Program-made: the position numbers and the translations under genes
DNA from: Chitinophagales bacterium 62-2
Lineage (GTDB): Bacteria; Bacteroidota; Bacteroidia; Chitinophagales; Chitinophagaceae
Direction: 5' to 3'
Length of the DNA: 39,089 bases
NCBI GenBank assembly: GCA_002050375.1
Contig: MWYU01000739.1
Coordinates: forward strand, 1-39,089
Notes under the pieces: model-generated
What the model was told of the DNA's origin: nothing
What the model saw: only the letters and a program-made list of their open reading frames with translations
Databases searched by the model: none
Shown: positions 24,766-34,082 of the stretch, piece by piece
Position numbering within the stretch: position 1 is the stretch's first letter
Layout of the letters: each line of letters starts with the position of its first letter

Positions 24766-26046
24766 ATGCAAAGAGATACCTTGGTTTTCGATCTTATTAA
24801 TAAAGAGCTGGAACGCCAGCGCCACGGGCTGGAATTGATTGCTTCAGAAAATTTTGCCAGTCTTCAGGTAATACAGGCAACGGGTAATGTAATGATGAAT
24901 AAATATGCTGAAGGATACCCCGGCAGAAGATATTATGGCGGTTGCGAAATTGTTGACCAGACAGAACAACTTGCCATTGACCGTTTAAAACAAATATTTA
25001 ATTGCGAATATGCCAATGTTCAGCCCCATAGCGGGGCACAGGCTAATGCGGCAGTTATGCTGGCCGTGCTTCAACCCGGCGATGCTATCCTCGGTCTTGA
25101 TCTTAGTATGGGTGGTCACTTAACACATGGAAGCGGGGTAAACTTCAGCGGGAAATTATACAAGCCTCACTTTTACGCAGTTACCAAAAACGAGGGTCTT
25201 GTAGATTATGAAATGCTTGAAACAAAGGCTCGGGAAATAAAACCTAAGATGATTATTTGCGGTGCAAGCGCTTATAGCCGAGAATGGGATTATGCAAGAA
25301 TACGAAAGGTTGCCGACGAGATAGGCGCATTTGTAATGTGTGATATGGCCCACCCTGCAGGTTTAATTGCCAAAAATTTGCTGGCCTCTCCTTTTGAGCA
25401 TTGCCATTTTGTTACTTCTACAACACATAAAACTTTGCGCGGTCCCCGGGGTGGCGTAATATTAATTAAAAAGGATTCCGAAAATCCTTTTGGGCTGAAG
25501 GACGTAAAAGGTAACCTGCGAATGATGAGCAACCTTATGGATATGGCCGTTTTTCCCGGAACACAAGGGGGCCCGCTTGAGCACGAGATTGCTGCCAAGG
25601 CAATTGCATTCGGAGAAATTCTTACAGATGAATTTACCGGTTATGCCAGACAAATAATAGCCAATGCACAGGCAATGGCTAAAGCATTTGCAGAAAAAGA
25701 TTACCAGATCATTAGCGGTGGAACCGACAATCACTTAATGCTGATAGACCTGAGAAATAAAAACATCAGCGGCAAAAAAGCAGAAGCTGTTTTAGGAAAA
25801 GCTGACATTACTATTAATAAAAATATGGTTCCTTACGACGATAAAAGTGCATTTGTAACCAGCGGTATCCGTGTTGGCGTTCCTGCCATTACCACCCGGG
25901 GGATGAATGAAGGGCATATGCAATTTGTAGTTAACTCAATAGATAAGGTTTTAATGAACCCTGATGATGAAAATGTTGTAGCAGGTATAAAAAAAGAGGT
26001 AAATGAATTTATGGAGCAATTCAAATTATATCCTGAACTTGGATAG
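24766..26046 (+). CDS. glyA: Serine hydroxymethyltransferase
   Basis: This PLP enzyme interconverts serine and glycine while loading a one-carbon unit onto tetrahydrofolate; it is central to purine, thymidylate and methionine supply. The 426 residues are normal length. It shows [14 protein letters not shown] (19-32), [17 protein letters not shown] (45-61), [11 protein letters not shown] (88-98), and the lysine motif [14 protein letters not shown] (217-230), with the PLP-binding lysine at K222. Late segments [12 protein letters not shown] and [16 protein letters not shown] are also standard. The start is fixed by the family N terminus and a good promoter 19 bases upstream. It is followed after 74 bases by a DUF4293 gene on the same strand. 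With serC it links the serine and one-carbon routes present in the window, though the two genes are not adjacent. Confidence 0.97.
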   Translation: MQRDTLVFDLINKELERQRHGLELIASENFASLQVIQATGNVMMNKYAEGYPGRRYYGGCEIVDQTEQLAIDRLKQIFNCEYANVQPHSGAQANAAVMLAVLQPGDAILGLDLSMGGHLTHGSGVNFSGKLYKPHFYAVTKNEGLVDYEMLETKAREIKPKMIICGASAYSREWDYARIRKVADEIGAFVMCDMAHPAGLIAKNLLASPFEHCHFVTSTTHKTLRGPRGGVILIKKDSENPFGLKDVKGNLRMMSNLMDMAVFPGTQGGPLEHEIAAKAIAFGEILTDEFTGYARQIIANAQAMAKAFAEKDYQIISGGTDNHLMLIDLRNKNISGKKAEAVLGKADITINKNMVPYDDKSAFVTSGIRVGVPAITTRGMNEGHMQFVVNSIDKVLMNPDDENVVAGIKKEVNEFMEQFKLYPELG

Positions 26047-26120
26047 AGGCGGCATTTAATGGAGCAATGGTGGTTTAATTGTTGTAAGCTCCTACATATA
26101 AACTAAAACTTCTAATTATT

Positions 26121-26546
26121 ATGATACAACGTATACAATCAGTCTGGCTTTTACTTGCTGCAATACTTGCGTTTGTTTTTACACAGCTTCCCATTTTTAT
26201 AGCAACGGTAGCAGGTAATGTAGTAAAGAAGTTTCTGCCTACAGAAAGCCTGTTATTATTTGCGATAAGTGTAGCAGTTGGTTTATTAGCGCTTGCCTGC
26301 ATCTTCCTATATAAAAACCGGCCGCTACAACTTAAATTATCCATCATCGGAATTTTAGCTTCGGTTGTACTTATAGCAATTGAAGTATGGCAAATATCCA
26401 GGTTTGAAGCAGATAATTCCTTATTAAAAGGCTCCTATTACTGGGGAAGTTTATTGCCGATTGCGGTGATGGTTTGTTTTATTCTTGCTGCCTCAGCTTT
26501 ACGAAAAGATGAAAAGTTGGTGAAGAGTTTGGACAGGTTACGATAG
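26121..26546 (+). CDS. DUF4293 family integral membrane protein
   Basis: This is a 141-residue protein with four hydrophobic segments (about 8-30, 45-66, 70-90 and 108-126). It begins with the family's MIQRIQSVWLLLA hallmark, which opens nearly all DUF4293 proteins, and has the SLLPIAVMVCFILAASALRKDEKLVKSLDRLR end. The C-terminal K-D-E-x-L-V-K-S-x-D-R-L-R stretch is also characteristic. The family is confined largely to Bacteroidota and its role is unknown. It follows glyA on the same strand by 74 bases and may be in the same transcript. Nothing odd is seen in it. Confidence 0.85.
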   Translation: MIQRIQSVWLLLAAILAFVFTQLPIFIATVAGNVVKKFLPTESLLLFAISVAVGLLALACIFLYKNRPLQLKLSIIGILASVVLIAIEVWQISRFEADNSLLKGSYYWGSLLPIAVMVCFILAASALRKDEKLVKSLDRLR

Positions 26547-26614
26547 TTGAATTGAAGTACGAGGTAGGAGGTAGGAGGTACACAATCTGAAACCCGATCA
26601 ACGAAATACCCGCT

Positions 26615-29608
26615 TTACAAAAACCTTCCCGTATAACTCTCCTTAACCTCCTTCAATCCCGAAGGAATACCACTATAAACAAGGCCGCCGCCGATATCTC
26701 CGGCTTCAGGACCAAGGTCAATAACCCAATCGGCGCTTTTAATTACATCGGTATTGTGTTCTATCACTAATATCGAATGTCCCTGTTCAATTAAAGCATT
26801 AAATGAAGCAAGCAATTTTTTTATGTCGTTAAAGTGAAGTCCTGTTGTTGGTTCATCAAAAATGAAAAGGATATTTCCGGCACCCTTGCCTTTACCTAAA
26901 AAGCTTGCAAGCTTTACACGCTGGGCTTCGCCGCCGCTTAAGGTATCGCTGCTTTGTCCTAATTTAATGTAACCCAAACCAACATCCTGCAATGGGCGTA
27001 TTGCTTTGGCAATTGCAGCCCCGTCTTTTCCCCCTTTAACAGGAGATGCAAAGAATTCTACGGCTTCATCTACGCTCATATTTAATAAATCGTCGATGCT
27101 TTTCATGTGGTATGTTACTTCCAGAACTTCCTGTTTAAAACGTTTTCCGCTACATACTTCGCATAACAAGTGCACATCCGCTAAAAACTGCATTTCAACA
27201 ACCTGTTCACCTTCGCCTTTGCATGCATCACACCGGCCTCCGTCTACATTAAACGAAAAATGCTTAGGTTGAAAACCTCTCATTTTCGACATGGGCTGCC
27301 TTGCATATAAATCCCTTATTTCGTCGTAAGCCTTTATATAAGTAACAGGATTGCTTCGCGAAGATTTTCCTATTGGGTTCTGGTCAATCATTTCAATTTC
27401 GGTAATGTTTTCTACATCGCCTGTAATGGCTTTATGAAAACCTACCTTTTCAGCAAACTCGCCTTTTAATTTTCGTAATGCGGGATAAAGCACCTGCTTT
27501 ACAAGAGTTGTCTTTCCGCTTCCGCTTACGCCGCTTACCACACACAAAACATTTAACGGAAACTGAACAGTGATGTCTTTTAAATTATTCTGCCTTGCAT
27601 TTTGTATCGTTATGCTTCGTGTCCACTTCCGAAGTTGTTTGGGAACTTCGATGTTGTATTCGCCTTTTAAATACTTACCGGTAAGACTTAAAGGGTTATT
27701 AATGATCTCATCGTAATCTCCTTCGGCCACAACTTCTCCGCCTAAATGACTTGCCATTGGGCCCATATCGATAATATGGTCAGCTTCGCGCATCATCATT
27801 TCATCATGTTCTACTACCACCACCGTGTTACCTAAATCTCTCAACTCTTTCAATACACGAATTAAACGTTCGGTATCGCGACTGTGTAAACCTATGGAAG
27901 GTTCATCGAGAATGTATAATGAACTGGTTAGGTTACTGCCGAGACTTCGTGTTAGTTGTATCCGCTGACTTTCACCGCCGCTTAATGAATTAGCAAGCCT
28001 GTTAAGCGTTAAGTATCCCAGGCCAACATCAAGCAATGTTTTTAACCGGTGATCAATTTCGAGTAAAATCCTCTTGGCAACCTGCTTGTCAAAATCGTTT
28101 AACTGCAAATTTGTAAACCAATTATACAAGTCTTTAACCGGTTTTTGACAAAGTTCACCGATGTTTAATTCGCCTACTTTTATATATAAAGCCTCTTTTC
28201 GTAAACGATAGCCATCACACTCCGGGCAAACGGTTCTTCCGCGATAACGGCTTAGCATCACGCGGTATTGAACCTTATACAGGTTCTGCTCCACCTCTTT
28301 AAAAAAATCGTTTATTCCGTTTGAATAATTATTACCCTTCCATAAGATATCATATTGCTCTTTTGTAAGATCGGCTACAGGTGTATGAACAGGAAAACTA
28401 AATTTATGTGCAGCACGAACAAAGTTCTCTTTCCACAAGCCCATTTTTTCACCTTTCCACGGCGCTACTGCGCCTTCGTAAACACTTAATCTTTTATCAG
28501 GAATAACAAGGTCTGCATCGATACCTAACACTTGTCCAAAACCCTCGCATGCAGGACAAGCGCCAAAGGGGTTATTGAAAGAAAATAAATTGGGAACAGG
28601 CTCTTCAAACTGAATTCCATCCAGCTCGAATTTGTTGCTGAAATGCAGGAATTTTTCCCCGTCCACCTGCAGGTACATTTCACCTTCGCCTTCATAAAAC
28701 GCAGTACCGATACTATCGCTTATTCTATGAATATCATCTTCATCAAATTCTTTTTTTACAATGCGGTCAACCAGGATGAAAGTTGATACATATTGGTTGT
28801 TCGTTGACACTTGACGGCTGATTGATGATGGCTGATTGTTAGTTGAAAGTTGACCATTGACAGATGACACCGAAGAAGAACTTTCGCTCTTCGGTTTTCG
28901 ATTTTCGATTTTCTCTTCGAGTTTAGTATCGTTTAGTTCTAATAACTCTTCAATCCTTACCATCTCACCACCTGTTCTTTCTCCCACTCCCTCGGGAGAG
29001 GGCTGCGGTGAGGTATACATGCGGCTAAAACCCTTTTGCAATAGAATATTCAACTCTTCTCTTGCCTGCCTGTTTGCATGTTGCTTAAATACAGCAAGCA
29101 TTAATACTTTACTGCCTTCGGGTAATTGCTTAATAGCATCAATCACATCTTTTACATCATCTTTTTTTACTTCGCGACCGCTAACAGGGGAGATGGTATG
29201 ACCGGCCCGTGCATACAGTAACCGCAGGTAATCATATATCTCTGTCATGCTGCCGACGGTGCTTCGGGGTGTGCGTGTAATTACCTTTTGCTCTATTGCA
29301 ATCGCGGGACATAATCCTTTTATAAAATCCACATCGGGCTTGTTCATCCGAGCCATGAACTGTCTTGCGTATGCACTTAAACTTTCAGCATACCGACGCT
29401 GACCTTCAGCAAAAAGTGTATCTATAGTTAATGAAGATTTACCCGAACCTGAAACACCTGTTACGACAATAAACTTATTACGCGGAAACTCTACTGTTAC
29501 GTTTTTTAGATTGTGTACCCGGGCACCTTTTATAAGTATATTGTCGTTTGGTTTTATACCTGTTTGTTGCTTTACAGTTGGGGTTGTTGCTAAAGAATTT
29601 TTTGACAT
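26615..29608 (-). CDS. uvrA: Excinuclease ABC subunit A, with repeat-derived insertions
   Basis: UvrA is the damage-sensing ATPase of nucleotide excision repair. The 997 residues are about 57 more than the usual 940. Both ATPase halves are intact: Walker [10 protein letters not shown] (51-59) and GVSGSGKTT in the second half, and signatures [16 protein letters not shown] and [16 protein letters not shown]. The zinc-finger module CDACKGEGE...LCEVCSGKR has Cys-x2-Cys-x20-Cys-x2-Cys. The extra residues lie in the UvrB-binding region at about 200-215 and 233-273. At the DNA level these are recognisable intergenic-type repeats kept in frame (28964-29012 and 28790-28912). The rest aligns to UvrA without breaks, so the protein is probably functional. 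It is transcribed alone. Confidence 0.96.
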   Translation of the reverse strand: MSKNSLATTPTVKQQTGIKPNDNILIKGARVHNLKNVTVEFPRNKFIVVTGVSGSGKSSLTIDTLFAEGQRRYAESLSAYARQFMARMNKPDVDFIKGLCPAIAIEQKVITRTPRSTVGSMTEIYDYLRLLYARAGHTISPVSGREVKKDDVKDVIDAIKQLPEGSKVLMLAVFKQHANRQAREELNILLQKGFSRMYTSPQPSPEGVGERTGGEMVRIEELLELNDTKLEEKIENRKPKSESSSSVSSVNGQLSTNNQPSSISRQVSTNNQYVSTFILVDRIVKKEFDEDDIHRISDSIGTAFYEGEGEMYLQVDGEKFLHFSNKFELDGIQFEEPVPNLFSFNNPFGACPACEGFGQVLGIDADLVIPDKRLSVYEGAVAPWKGEKMGLWKENFVRAAHKFSFPVHTPVADLTKEQYDILWKGNNYSNGINDFFKEVEQNLYKVQYRVMLSRYRGRTVCPECDGYRLRKEALYIKVGELNIGELCQKPVKDLYNWFTNLQLNDFDKQVAKRILLEIDHRLKTLLDVGLGYLTLNRLANSLSGGESQRIQLTRSLGSNLTSSLYILDEPSIGLHSRDTERLIRVLKELRDLGNTVVVVEHDEMMMREADHIIDMGPMASHLGGEVVAEGDYDEIINNPLSLTGKYLKGEYNIEVPKQLRKWTRSITIQNARQNNLKDITVQFPLNVLCVVSGVSGSGKTTLVKQVLYPALRKLKGEFAEKVGFHKAITGDVENITEIEMIDQNPIGKSSRSNPVTYIKAYDEIRDLYARQPMSKMRGFQPKHFSFNVDGGRCDACKGEGEQVVEMQFLADVHLLCEVCSGKRFKQEVLEVTYHMKSIDDLLNMSVDEAVEFFASPVKGGKDGAAIAKAIRPLQDVGLGYIKLGQSSDTLSGGEAQRVKLASFLGKGKGAGNILFIFDEPTTGLHFNDIKKLLASFNALIEQGHSILVIEHNTDVIKSADWVIDLGPEAGDIGGGLVYSGIPSGLKEVKESYTGRFL
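28790..28912 (-). repeat. Low-complexity repeat insert inside uvrA (residues about 233-273)
   Basis: The DNA is made of two repeat kinds: variants of CGAAAATCGAAAACCGAAGA over about 28871-28912, and variants of the GTTGAC / CATTGAC unit over 28793-28868. Both look like the simple arrays found between genes in this phylum. Translation gives Ser/Asn/Gln-rich sequence ([17 protein letters not shown]) unlike normal UvrA. The segment is 123 bases, a multiple of three, and the frame is kept. Confidence 0.7.
28964..29012. repeat. Palindromic repeat inserted inside uvrA (residues about 200-215)
   Basis: On the minus strand this 49-base stretch runs from CTCACC to GGTGAG with a GC-rich hairpin core CCCTCTCCC / GAGGGAG between. 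The inverted ends and the core match a well-known kind of interspersed palindromic repeat seen between genes in Bacteroidota genomes (from memory). It encodes about 16 residues rich in Pro, Ser and Gly ([14 protein letters not shown]) absent from typical UvrA. Confidence 0.7.
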
Positions 29609-29847
29609 ACCAGGCGAAATTATAACAATAATGTGCTAAGGGTTTACAATAACCGATTGCGGAGATAAATGTTTTAGCATCGATAAAAATAAGGAAGGCT
29701 TACTGCAATAACGTTTCTTATAAAGTCTGCACTTTGTGTATTCTTTGTGGCTAAACTTTTGTATTTCCTTCGTGGTTAATTTTTTACCACGGAAGGCAAA
29801 GAAGATCTTACCAAGAGCACGAAGTGTAATAAAAATTAAATCTACAT
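29609..29847. repeat. Intergenic hairpin repeat between dsbD-like gene and uvrA
   Basis: This gap holds an extended imperfect palindrome over about 29729-29827. The inner stem is CCTTCGTGGTTAA / TTACCACGGAAGG around a T-rich loop (29766-29796), and the outer arms are CACTTTGTG and CACGAAGTG. Its ACCAC..AAGGCA.. sequence style matches the inverted repeats around the GxxExxY gene. It could be a solo, gene-less version of that element or serve as a terminator-like structure for the transcripts. Confidence 0.55.
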
Positions 29848-31827
29848 TTACGCTTTACCCGATCTTTTAAAATATTCGTTCTTAACTGTTTCCAAATGAG
29901 CTATAAACTTTGGAATATTTGAATTGTAGCCATACTTATTATCACTTAAAGGGTTTCCGTTAGAATCCAAGAACATATATAGTGGCTGAGCGTTAAACCC
30001 AAACATAGAAATTTCGTCATCCAAATTTTTCTCGCCAACAGTAGTTATCTTATCCCCTTTCTTGTTGGTGTATTGCTCATTATCAGGTAGCTCTGTCGAT
30101 TCATCTACGTATAAGCTTATAAGCACAAAATCTTCTCTTATTCTTCTCATCACTTCAGGGTCGTCCCACACCTCTGCTTCCATCTTGCGGCAGTTGGCAC
30201 AACTATGCCCGGTAAAGTCGAGCATTACAGGTTTCTTTAAAACTTTTGCAGCAGCCAGCCCTTCATCTAAATCAAAGTAAGCAGTTAAACCCAGTGGAGC
30301 TTCTAAAATATCAACATACTTTTTAGGTGGTTGTGCTTCGTTCATACCCGTTGCGGTTCCCGATTGAATGCCCGATCTTTTCAAATCCTCCAACTGGTAT
30401 TTTATTTCGTGCAAATTAAAATCCTGTGTATTGGTGTGCGGAAGCCATCCACCAATTCCCTTTAACGGCGCTCCCCATAAGCCGGGAAACAAATACAAAG
30501 CAAAACAGAAAGAAGCTATGGCGAAAAACAATCTTGGAACACTTATGTACGGAAGATCGCTATCATGACTGAACTTTAATTTTCCTAATAAGTACATCCC
30601 TAATAAAGTGAAGATGACGATCCAGATGATAAGGAATATTTCTCTGTCCAGCAACCGCCAGTGGTAAGCAAGATCTACATTCGAAAGGAACTTCATAGCA
30701 AGCGCTAACTCAATAAAGCCAAAGGTTACTTTGACCGTGTTAAGCCAGACGCCACTTTTGGGCAATGCCTGCAGCATGGAAGGAAAGAATGCAAATAAAG
30801 AAAAGGGCAATGCAAGTCCTAACCCAAAGCCTAACATTCCAAGAACGGGTGCAAGGCTTACTCCTTTTGTTGATGTTTGACCCAGCAGCGTTCCTACAAT
30901 AGGACCTGTGCAACTAAAGCTTACAATAACTAAAGTAAGCGCCATAAAAAAGATGCCTGTCATTCCACCTTTGCCTGCTTTTTCATCTGCCTTATTTGCC
31001 CAGCTATTTGGCAATGCAATATCAAAAGCACCAAAAAATGAAATAGCAAAAATGAGGAAAATTACAAAGAACAAAAGGTTGCTTATCGCACTTGTTGAAA
31101 TATTGTAAAGCACCTTATCACCAAAAATGAGGGTAAGTATTAAGGTAGGAATTGTATAAATAAGAATGATAGACAATGAATATACCACTGCATTTCGTAG
31201 ACCTTCTGCTCTTGATTTACTCCTTTTCAAAAAGAAACTTACGGTAACCGGTACAAGCGGAAATACACAAGGTGTAAGCACCGCAAGCAATCCTGTGCCA
31301 AGGCAAATCCAAAATATTGACCATATTGACTCATCTGTTGTGCTGCTATCTTCTGCCCTGTTAACAGCAGCAACTTTCACTGAAAAATTTTGTTCGCCAT
31401 TCAAAAAGTTATCACCTTGCCGGGCCAACCATACTATGGATCCTTTTATTATTGCGCTGTCTTTACCTGGTATGTTCAAAGCTTGTTGCCATTCTGCACT
31501 GTCACTAAAATACCTTACTTCTATGCCTGCGGTGGCAGCATCGGTAGCGGTTTGCACCTTTCCAAATTCTGTCAGACTATCTTTTAATAAGACTTTTGAA
31601 GCAGTATCAAATACAACAGAACTTACGAATGCTTCGTCCGGCAGCTTCTTTTTTGCTGAATATAACTGAGCACTGTCAGCAATTTTTGCTTTGATAGAAA
31701 CAATTGCCTGCCCGGCTGTATTTCGTACTGCTGAAAAAGTAAACTGCACAGGTTGTGTTTCCTGTGCAGTAACTAAAAGCGATATAAAAAATCCAAGTAC
31801 AAAAAAACCCGGTTTATACAATTTCAT
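29848..31827 (-). CDS. dsbD: DsbD-type thiol:disulfide interchange protein
   Basis: This is a 659-residue membrane protein. After the signal peptide (about 1-21), residues 25-155 form a DsbD N-terminal-like beta domain, but with no cysteine pair. The eight-helix core (about 170-455) carries the two electron-transfer cysteines in LTPCVFPLVP (C187) and SFSCTGPIVG (C306). The C-terminal thioredoxin-like domain has the CANC redox motif (C543, C546) in MLDFTGHSCANCRKMEAEVW. The protein passes electrons from cytoplasmic thioredoxin to periplasmic substrates. The upstream gene encodes a separate N-type domain that keeps the cysteine pair, so the chain may be completed in trans. The two genes are 18 bases apart and form one operon. 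Confidence 0.9.
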   Translation of the reverse strand: MKLYKPGFFVLGFFISLLVTAQETQPVQFTFSAVRNTAGQAIVSIKAKIADSAQLYSAKKKLPDEAFVSSVVFDTASKVLLKDSLTEFGKVQTATDAATAGIEVRYFSDSAEWQQALNIPGKDSAIIKGSIVWLARQGDNFLNGEQNFSVKVAAVNRAEDSSTTDESIWSIFWICLGTGLLAVLTPCVFPLVPVTVSFFLKRSKSRAEGLRNAVVYSLSIILIYTIPTLILTLIFGDKVLYNISTSAISNLLFFVIFLIFAISFFGAFDIALPNSWANKADEKAGKGGMTGIFFMALTLVIVSFSCTGPIVGTLLGQTSTKGVSLAPVLGMLGFGLGLALPFSLFAFFPSMLQALPKSGVWLNTVKVTFGFIELALAMKFLSNVDLAYHWRLLDREIFLIIWIVIFTLLGMYLLGKLKFSHDSDLPYISVPRLFFAIASFCFALYLFPGLWGAPLKGIGGWLPHTNTQDFNLHEIKYQLEDLKRSGIQSGTATGMNEAQPPKKYVDILEAPLGLTAYFDLDEGLAAAKVLKKPVMLDFTGHSCANCRKMEAEVWDDPEVMRRIREDFVLISLYVDESTELPDNEQYTNKKGDKITTVGEKNLDDEISMFGFNAQPLYMFLDSNGNPLSDNKYGYNSNIPKFIAHLETVKNEYFKRSGKA

Positions 31828-31845
31828 CTTTATTGAAGCAGTTAT

Positions 31846-32295
31846 TTATAACAAAGAAACATTAAAAGTTTTCTTTGTTGGGGGAAGACATTGGCTGTCG
31901 TCGCACGTCATATATTCTACAGTTACATTAACGTTGGTCTTTACGTTATTCTTAACCTTTACGTTCTGAACAAAGTCAACTTTATCGCCGTAATATTTTA
32001 CTTTAGTATCAAAGTTTTTATCATACTCTTCTTTCAATTTACCCAATTCTTTTACCTCGCCGTTAAACGTTAGTAAAGGACTTTTTGTGAATTTGAATTT
32101 AGTGGGGATAGGACCGCCATCTCCTGTTTTTTGAGAATAAATATGCCAGGTCTTAGGCAAAGAGGCTGTGAGCACCACTTCGTAAGATTCTCCTTTTTTT
32201 CTGCTGGTTGTTGTCCATTTTACAGGATCTTTAATTTGAGCAAATGCACCTGCTGCAAATAAAACACTTGCTAATAAAAATACAGTTCTTTGCAT
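31846..32295 (-). CDS. Stand-alone DsbD alpha-domain-like periplasmic protein
   Basis: This is a 149-residue protein with a signal peptide (about 1-20, ending AAGAFAQ). The rest is a DsbD N-terminal immunoglobulin-like domain: WTTTSRKKGESYEVVLTASLPKTWHIYSQKTGDGGPIPTKF, followed by strands and the redox segment VEYMTCDDSQCLPPTKKTFNV, with C131 and C136 spaced as in DsbD-alpha (C-x4-C). This domain normally receives electrons from the DsbD membrane core and passes them to DsbC, DsbG or apocytochromes. Here it is a separate gene, 18 bases before the DsbD-like gene, with an upstream TAAATTTG element. It is likely the active alpha domain of the pair. Confidence 0.85.
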   Translation of the reverse strand: MQRTVFLLASVLFAAGAFAQIKDPVKWTTTSRKKGESYEVVLTASLPKTWHIYSQKTGDGGPIPTKFKFTKSPLLTFNGEVKELGKLKEEYDKNFDTKVKYYGDKVDFVQNVKVKNNVKTNVNVTVEYMTCDDSQCLPPTKKTFNVSLL

Positions 32296-32320
32296 CTTAT
32301 TTCATTTATATATAAACGAA

Positions 32321-32328
32321 CAAATTTA
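32321..32328 (-). promoter_or_regulatory. -7 promoter element of the dsbD operon
   Basis: The minus strand reads TAAATTTG, an exact TAnnTTTG match, 25 bases before the ATG of the alpha-domain gene. No TTG at a normal -33 distance was found. Confidence 0.45.
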
Positions 32329-32351
32329 ATGCTTTGGCTGGCTTACCGCTG

Positions 32352-33011
32352 TTAATTCAATCCCAATAGCTTAAAAACCTGTACACCGTCTGTGTTTCCT
32401 AAAGCCGGAGATACCGCTCTTTCAGGGTGCGGCATCATTCCAAAAACATTTCCCTCCTTGTTAGTAATACCGGCAATATTCCTAATTGCACCATTAGGAT
32501 TACATAAAGGTTCAATGTTGCCCTGCTCGTCGCAATATCTAAACAATACCTGACCGCTGGCTTCCAGTTCCTCTAACATTGCAGGCTCAGCATAATATCT
32601 TCCTTCGCCATGTGCAACGGGTATTTTTAAAGGCGAACCATCTTCAGTTTTTATAAAAACATTTTTGCAAACAAATTGCTGTTGCGCATTTTGCAGTAAT
32701 ACTCCCGGCAACAAACTACTCTCGCACAAAATCTGGAAACCATTACAAACACCCAAAACCTTTCCGCCTGTACCCGCAAATTCAACTACACTCTGCATCA
32801 TCGGGCTAAACCTTGCAATGGCCCCACATCGTAAATAATCGCCATAAGAAAAACCTCCCGGCAATACAATGCAATCCTCTTCTGAGAACATGCTTAAATC
32901 TTTGTCTTTATGCCAAAGCATTATCACTTCTTTATTAAGCTGATGCTGCAAAGCATCCTGCATATCTCTATCGCAATTAGAACCCGGGAAAACAACAATT
33001 CCAAACTTCAT
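32352..33011 (-). CDS. purQ: Phosphoribosylformylglycinamidine synthase, glutaminase subunit
   Basis: PurQ supplies ammonia from glutamine to PurL, making formylglycinamidine ribotide in purine synthesis. The 219 residues are typical. It begins MKFGIVVFPGSNCDRD, the standard PurQ start. The class-I glutamine amidotransferase triad is visible: C89 in VLGVCNGFQIL, H195 and E197 in MMPHPERA. GGFSYGDYLRCGAIA (52-66) is also PurQ-specific. No other pur gene is adjacent; purL, purS and the rest must be elsewhere. A TACCTTTG -7 element lies in the 64-base gap upstream, so it can be transcribed on its own. Confidence 0.96.
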   Translation of the reverse strand: MKFGIVVFPGSNCDRDMQDALQHQLNKEVIMLWHKDKDLSMFSEEDCIVLPGGFSYGDYLRCGAIARFSPMMQSVVEFAGTGGKVLGVCNGFQILCESSLLPGVLLQNAQQQFVCKNVFIKTEDGSPLKIPVAHGEGRYYAEPAMLEELEASGQVLFRYCDEQGNIEPLCNPNGAIRNIAGITNKEGNVFGMMPHPERAVSPALGNTDGVQVFKLLGLN

Positions 33012-33045
33012 GCTGGTTGAACTTTAGATGTAAATAATTCAAAGC

Positions 33046-33053
33046 CAAAGGTA
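33046..33053 (-). promoter_or_regulatory. -7 promoter element of purQ
   Basis: The minus strand reads TACCTTTG, an exact TAnnTTTG match, 34 bases before the purQ ATG. A matching TTG at -33 is not seen. Confidence 0.4.
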
Positions 33054-33075
33054 AACAGGCAAACCTAAAACTCTT

Positions 33076-34062
33076 TTAAAATTTAATTAGTTCCGGCCAG
33101 CTATTGAGTAACGATAGAACTACCAGGCACCAGAACATAATATTAGGAAGCAACTCTTTTTTAGGCGCTAAAAATCCTTTAGCTATGAACGGACTAAATG
33201 GAACAATAAAAAGCAGCAGGATGTCTATGTTTGAATGCTTACTTATAAAAGGTAAAGGAAGCATTAGCAGCAACATTACCTGGAGAACAATCCAGTTTTC
33301 TCTTACCTGAATTAGTAAACGCAGGTTCTCCCGCTTCAAATTAAAAATACCGGTTAAAAGAATAATGACCACTGCCCCGAGGGTAATAAAAAATAAAACC
33401 GAAGGCTGAACAAGTGGAAGACCAAACTGCCATTGGGGTATGAATTGATCGAGCCGATTTATGTGGTTGGTTAAATACAAATATGAAAACAAAAAATAAA
33501 AGGGCGCTATTACGCCCATCAGCAATACTATCCATTCGGCTATAAAAAAAGGCCTTACAATAAGCAAGGCAAAAATGCCAGGCAAAATAAGTATTGTACA
33601 TGGATGATATAACAAAACAGAAACACCAATAATAAGCCCCATATTAAGTATGAGCGCTTTAGGGTTTGGATTGTTGGAAAGACGGACAGCCTTAGCAAAA
33701 AACCATATAACCATACTATTTGCCAAAAGCGCAGGGGTTATGTTGCCCCAAGCAGCAAAAACACCTGTAAGTAAAATATACACCATTGCAGTAAGGTAAT
33801 TTACCCTGCTAAACATCTGGTTCTCGCTAAAAAGATAATTAAGCCTTAAAGCTTGTATAAGCACAATAGCGTGATAAAGAAAGATAGTGATCTGCGGATG
33901 TATTGCTGAAGCAAACTTATTAAGCAGTACTGAAAAAAGGCCGGTGTTCTCGGTTGCAAGTATTGCAGGTGGCTCAATAAGAAAGTGGCTATGAACAATA
34001 AAGCTTAATATAAACAGCCATATTATTGCAGCAGGAGATCTGTCTTTAAAAAGGGCAACCAC
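33076..34062 (-). CDS. DUF6427 family integral membrane protein
   Basis: This is a 328-residue protein made almost entirely of hydrophobic segments, probably 9-10 transmembrane helices with short loops. The start MVALFKDRSPAAIIWLFILSFIVHSHF and the internal RLNYLFSENQMFSRVNYL and FFIAEWIVLLMGVIAPFYF segments fit DUF6427, a Bacteroidota family without known function. There is no signal peptide. It sits 20 bases downstream of the exported-protein gene on the same strand and is probably in one transcript with it, with purQ after it. Confidence 0.75.
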   Translation of the reverse strand: MVALFKDRSPAAIIWLFILSFIVHSHFLIEPPAILATENTGLFSVLLNKFASAIHPQITIFLYHAIVLIQALRLNYLFSENQMFSRVNYLTAMVYILLTGVFAAWGNITPALLANSMVIWFFAKAVRLSNNPNPKALILNMGLIIGVSVLLYHPCTILILPGIFALLIVRPFFIAEWIVLLMGVIAPFYFLFSYLYLTNHINRLDQFIPQWQFGLPLVQPSVLFFITLGAVVIILLTGIFNLKRENLRLLIQVRENWIVLQVMLLLMLPLPFISKHSNIDILLLFIVPFSPFIAKGFLAPKKELLPNIMFWCLVVLSLLNSWPELIKF

Positions 34063-34082
34063 TGGTTACTGAAACATTTGCT

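Noticed and set aside
28857-29201. 114-codon plus-strand frame
   Set aside because: It is antisense to uvrA and created mostly by the repeat inserts in that gene.
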